Shown piece by piece: positions 6,601 through 9,600 of a DNA stretch of 11,801 bases. How positions within the stretch are numbered: position 1 is the first letter of the stretch; every line of letters starts with the position of its first letter. The DNA lies in assembly GCA_026770585.1 (NCBI GenBank), contig MU647106.1, positions 115,606 to 127,406 of the forward strand, written 5' to 3'. Both the position numbers and the translations under genes were made by a program. This DNA is from Baffinella frigidus. Taxonomy: Eukaryota; Cryptophyceae; Cryptomonadales; Baffinellaceae. The notes below the pieces were generated by a model, which saw only the letters and a program-made list of their open reading frames with translations, searched no databases and was not told the DNA's origin.

Positions 6601-9600
6601 GCCTCGACATAGCGTTGAAGAACGCTAAAACCGTGACCCAAAACCCGGAACCCGAAACACTGCAACACGTGTGTTAATCTTAGATTTTCTCAAGAAAGGA
6701 GACGGTCTCCGCTGCCGAGTGAAAATGGAACACCTAAAAGGGTTTAAGTTGTTTTACCTGAAAGCCAGGACCAGATTGTGGTCCTGACTGTCTTGTATGT
6801 GCCAATTCGCTCGACAGCGGTGGGCCAATGATCTGTCGTGCGGGGGGACTCATAACCTCTTAACCACAGGAACATGGGCAAGAAGGAGAAGAAGGCTGTG
6901 CTGATCTCCCTGATCCACATCCTCTTCCCTTATACCCGAAACCTGAAATCTGAAACCCGAAACCTAAAATTTCGCAGGAAAAGAATATCTGATGGGCAAG
7001 AAGGAGAAGAAGGCTGCGCTGATCTCGCTGATCGACATCCTCTTTGGCTTCGCCTACGACCTCCGCTCGATGGAAGGCGAATCCTCCTGCGAGTCTCCGT
7101 GGACGGTAACCACAAACCCTCCACACGAAACCCGAAACCTAGACCATAAAACCTTGACAGCACAATCCCACATCGACCTCCGCTCTATGGAAGGGGAGCC
7201 CTCGTGTGAATCGCCCTGGGCAGCAACACCCGAAACCCTACACCCTAAACCGTAAGTTTCACAGCCCGAAATCGACCACCGCTCCATGAAAGGGGGGCCC
7301 TCGTGAGAATCGCTCTGGACTGTACCTCCCAAACTCTACGCTTGAGCCATCAACCCTACACCCTAAACCCTAAACGCTCGACCCTGAACCCCAAACCCTA
7401 AACCCCACACCCTAACCCCTAAACCTCAAAACTCAAACCTAAATTCTAATCCCCAAACCAAACCATAAGCCCCAAACCCCAAACCCTAAAGGCTTAGCCC
7501 CAAACGCCAACCCCCATCGCCTTGACAGGTGGCGAAACTGTCCCCCACGCTCTCGTGGCTCGACCCCCCGCACTCCGTCGAGGTATCCCCCCGCTCGTCC
7601 TAGTAGTAGCATTCTCAAGTTGACAATCCGGGTTCGTAGTACGAATCCGTCAACTTATGCCCGAAAACGGGCCCGGTCTCACCAAACAGGGGATTCTGAA
7701 TCAGCCTTTGAGAGAGGTAGGTGTCCCCCACGCTCTCGTGGCCCGACCCCCCACACTCCGTGGAGGTGCCTCCCCTCTCCGACTCAGGGGTTTGGGCTGA
7801 CCCGTCTCGGTGAGCAGGACGGCAGTCAATACGGCATACACCACGCACGACTGTTGGCCACACCGCACAGCGTATTGCACCGGGACAACACCTACCGGGA
7901 CAACACCTCATCCTGACCAAGCACGCTTCTTGACACATCTCTCTCTCCCTCTCTCTCTCTCTCACTCTCTGTGCAGGATGCATGCAAAGGGTGCGTGCGG
8001 CGAGCGCTGGCGTACCCGCTGTACCGCACGCTGGCCCTCTCGAAGCGCGTCCTCGCCGACGTCGCCTCCATCCTCTCCAAAGGACGCGTACGCCTCCTGC
8101 CCTAAACCCCAACCCCCAAGGCCCTATTCCCTCACCCCTGAACCCTAAAACCTGGACCCTAAACCCTGCACCGCCTCCATCCTCTCCAAAGGACGCGTAC
8201 GCCTCCTGCCCTAAACCCCAACCCCCAAGGCCCTATTCCCTCACCCCTGAACCGGAAAACCTGAACCCTAAACCCTGCACCGCCTCCATCAACTCCAACG
8301 GACATGTATGTCCCCTCCCCACAACCCTGAACTCTGAAACCGAAACCCGATACCCGAAACCCGAAACCCGAAACCCGAAACCCGAAACCCTTCCACCATA
8401 AACTCGACCCCCCGCAGCAATGATCGCCCTGCACCGCCTCCTGACGCTTCTTTGCATCCGATCTAATCCTTAAACTCTAAACCCTTAACCCTAAACCCTA
8501 AACCCTCAACCCTAAACCCTAAATCTGAAACCCTAAACCCTAAACCCTAAACCCTACACCCTAAAACCCCTAAACAATAAACCCTAAGCCCCGAACCGTA
8601 AACCGTAAACCCTACATCAGGCATCGGTGCTGCGCGCGCTTCTCCGGATCCGGGCGCTCTTCGCAGACGGCCAGCGGTCCGCCTCATCCCAAACCCTAAT
8701 GCCTTAGCCCTGAACCCTTATCCCTAAGCCCTAAACCCCAAACCCCAACCCCTAAATTTAAATGAAATAATTAAAGTCAGTATTTGTTTACAAATTCTCA
8801 ATGACGAGACACCATGTTTTCATGAAATTCAACGATCGGCCGTCCGCTTGGCGCAGGTACCTGTTCAACACGCTCTTCATCGACGACTACCTCTGCTGGC
8901 TCCAGGTCACGAGCCCCGGCTCTTCTCAGAAACCCGAAACCCGGAACCCGAAACCATAAACCATAACCCCTAAACCATACACCCGAAACCATAAAGCGTA
9001 AACCCTAAACAGTCGCTCTCGGACGCCTCAGCGAAGAAGAAGCTTGAAACCCTCGCCGCCAAACTTCGCAAGTCTGCCCCCACCATCTCTCGTGCCCCCC
9101 TTTAGGATTTAGGGCTTTAGGTCGGCGAGCACGGAGGGAGGTGTTGCGAAAGTTGGCCCCCGCTACCGTGGGTGCCCCCCCCCCCATATCTCTCGTGCCC
9201 CACATCTCGCCAGCGCGTGTGCCCACCCCCGCCCTCTCTTGTGCCCCCCCCCCGGCATCCCACTTGTGCCGCCCTCCGGCGGCAGCGAGAGAGCACCCCC
9301 CGCCATCGCAGCTTCACCTGATCGCCGCACCCTGCAGTGCCCCAACACAACCCAAGCCGTTTGCCTAACGCCTCCAATTCCCTGCCGGCGGGGAGGATTT
9401 TCATTGAATATTCGCCCCGATTAGATCAGGTGAAATCTCCGCCCCGATTAGATCGGCGTGATCATTCGAAAATGCACTTGAATCATATAATTAACAGCAA
9501 TGTGTTGGTGTTGCAGAGAGACGGAGGTCTTCCAGAAGCAGGCGACCGGATGGAACCTCGCTAGCCTCGAAAAGGTCCTCCTCCCTCTCGAAACAGGCCT

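Larger units (their letters stand above)
5973..6977 (+). other. SHQ1 intron 8, about 1 kb, rich in inverted repeats
   Basis: The longest intron. It contains a member of the dispersed element family (6213-6340), a hairpin with duplicated arms (6438-6540), a copy of the start of exon 9 (6868-6926) and CCCGAAA-like repeats before the acceptor (6932-6966). An ORF running from exon 8 to TGA at 6233 is not similar to SHQ1. I see nothing recognisable in about 6541-6860. Confidence 0.75.
7106..7528 (+). other. SHQ1 intron 9
   Basis: It holds two copies of the 3' part of exon 9 (7175-7222 and 7273-7320), separated and followed by CCCTAAA/CCCGAAA repeats that run from about 7340 to 7510. Confidence 0.85.

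Noticed and set aside
7615-8112. 165-codon minus-strand ORF with an RERERE segment
   Set aside because: Antisense of exon 11, the (CT)n tract and a dispersed repeat.
8415-8462. Segment encoding AMIALHRLLTLL after a CCGCAG acceptor, a possible alternative to exon 12
   Set aside because: The phase after exon 11 would give CAA TGA at once; exon 12 at 8621 fits both phases. Nucleotide similarity to exon 12 is low, so I do not call it a copy.
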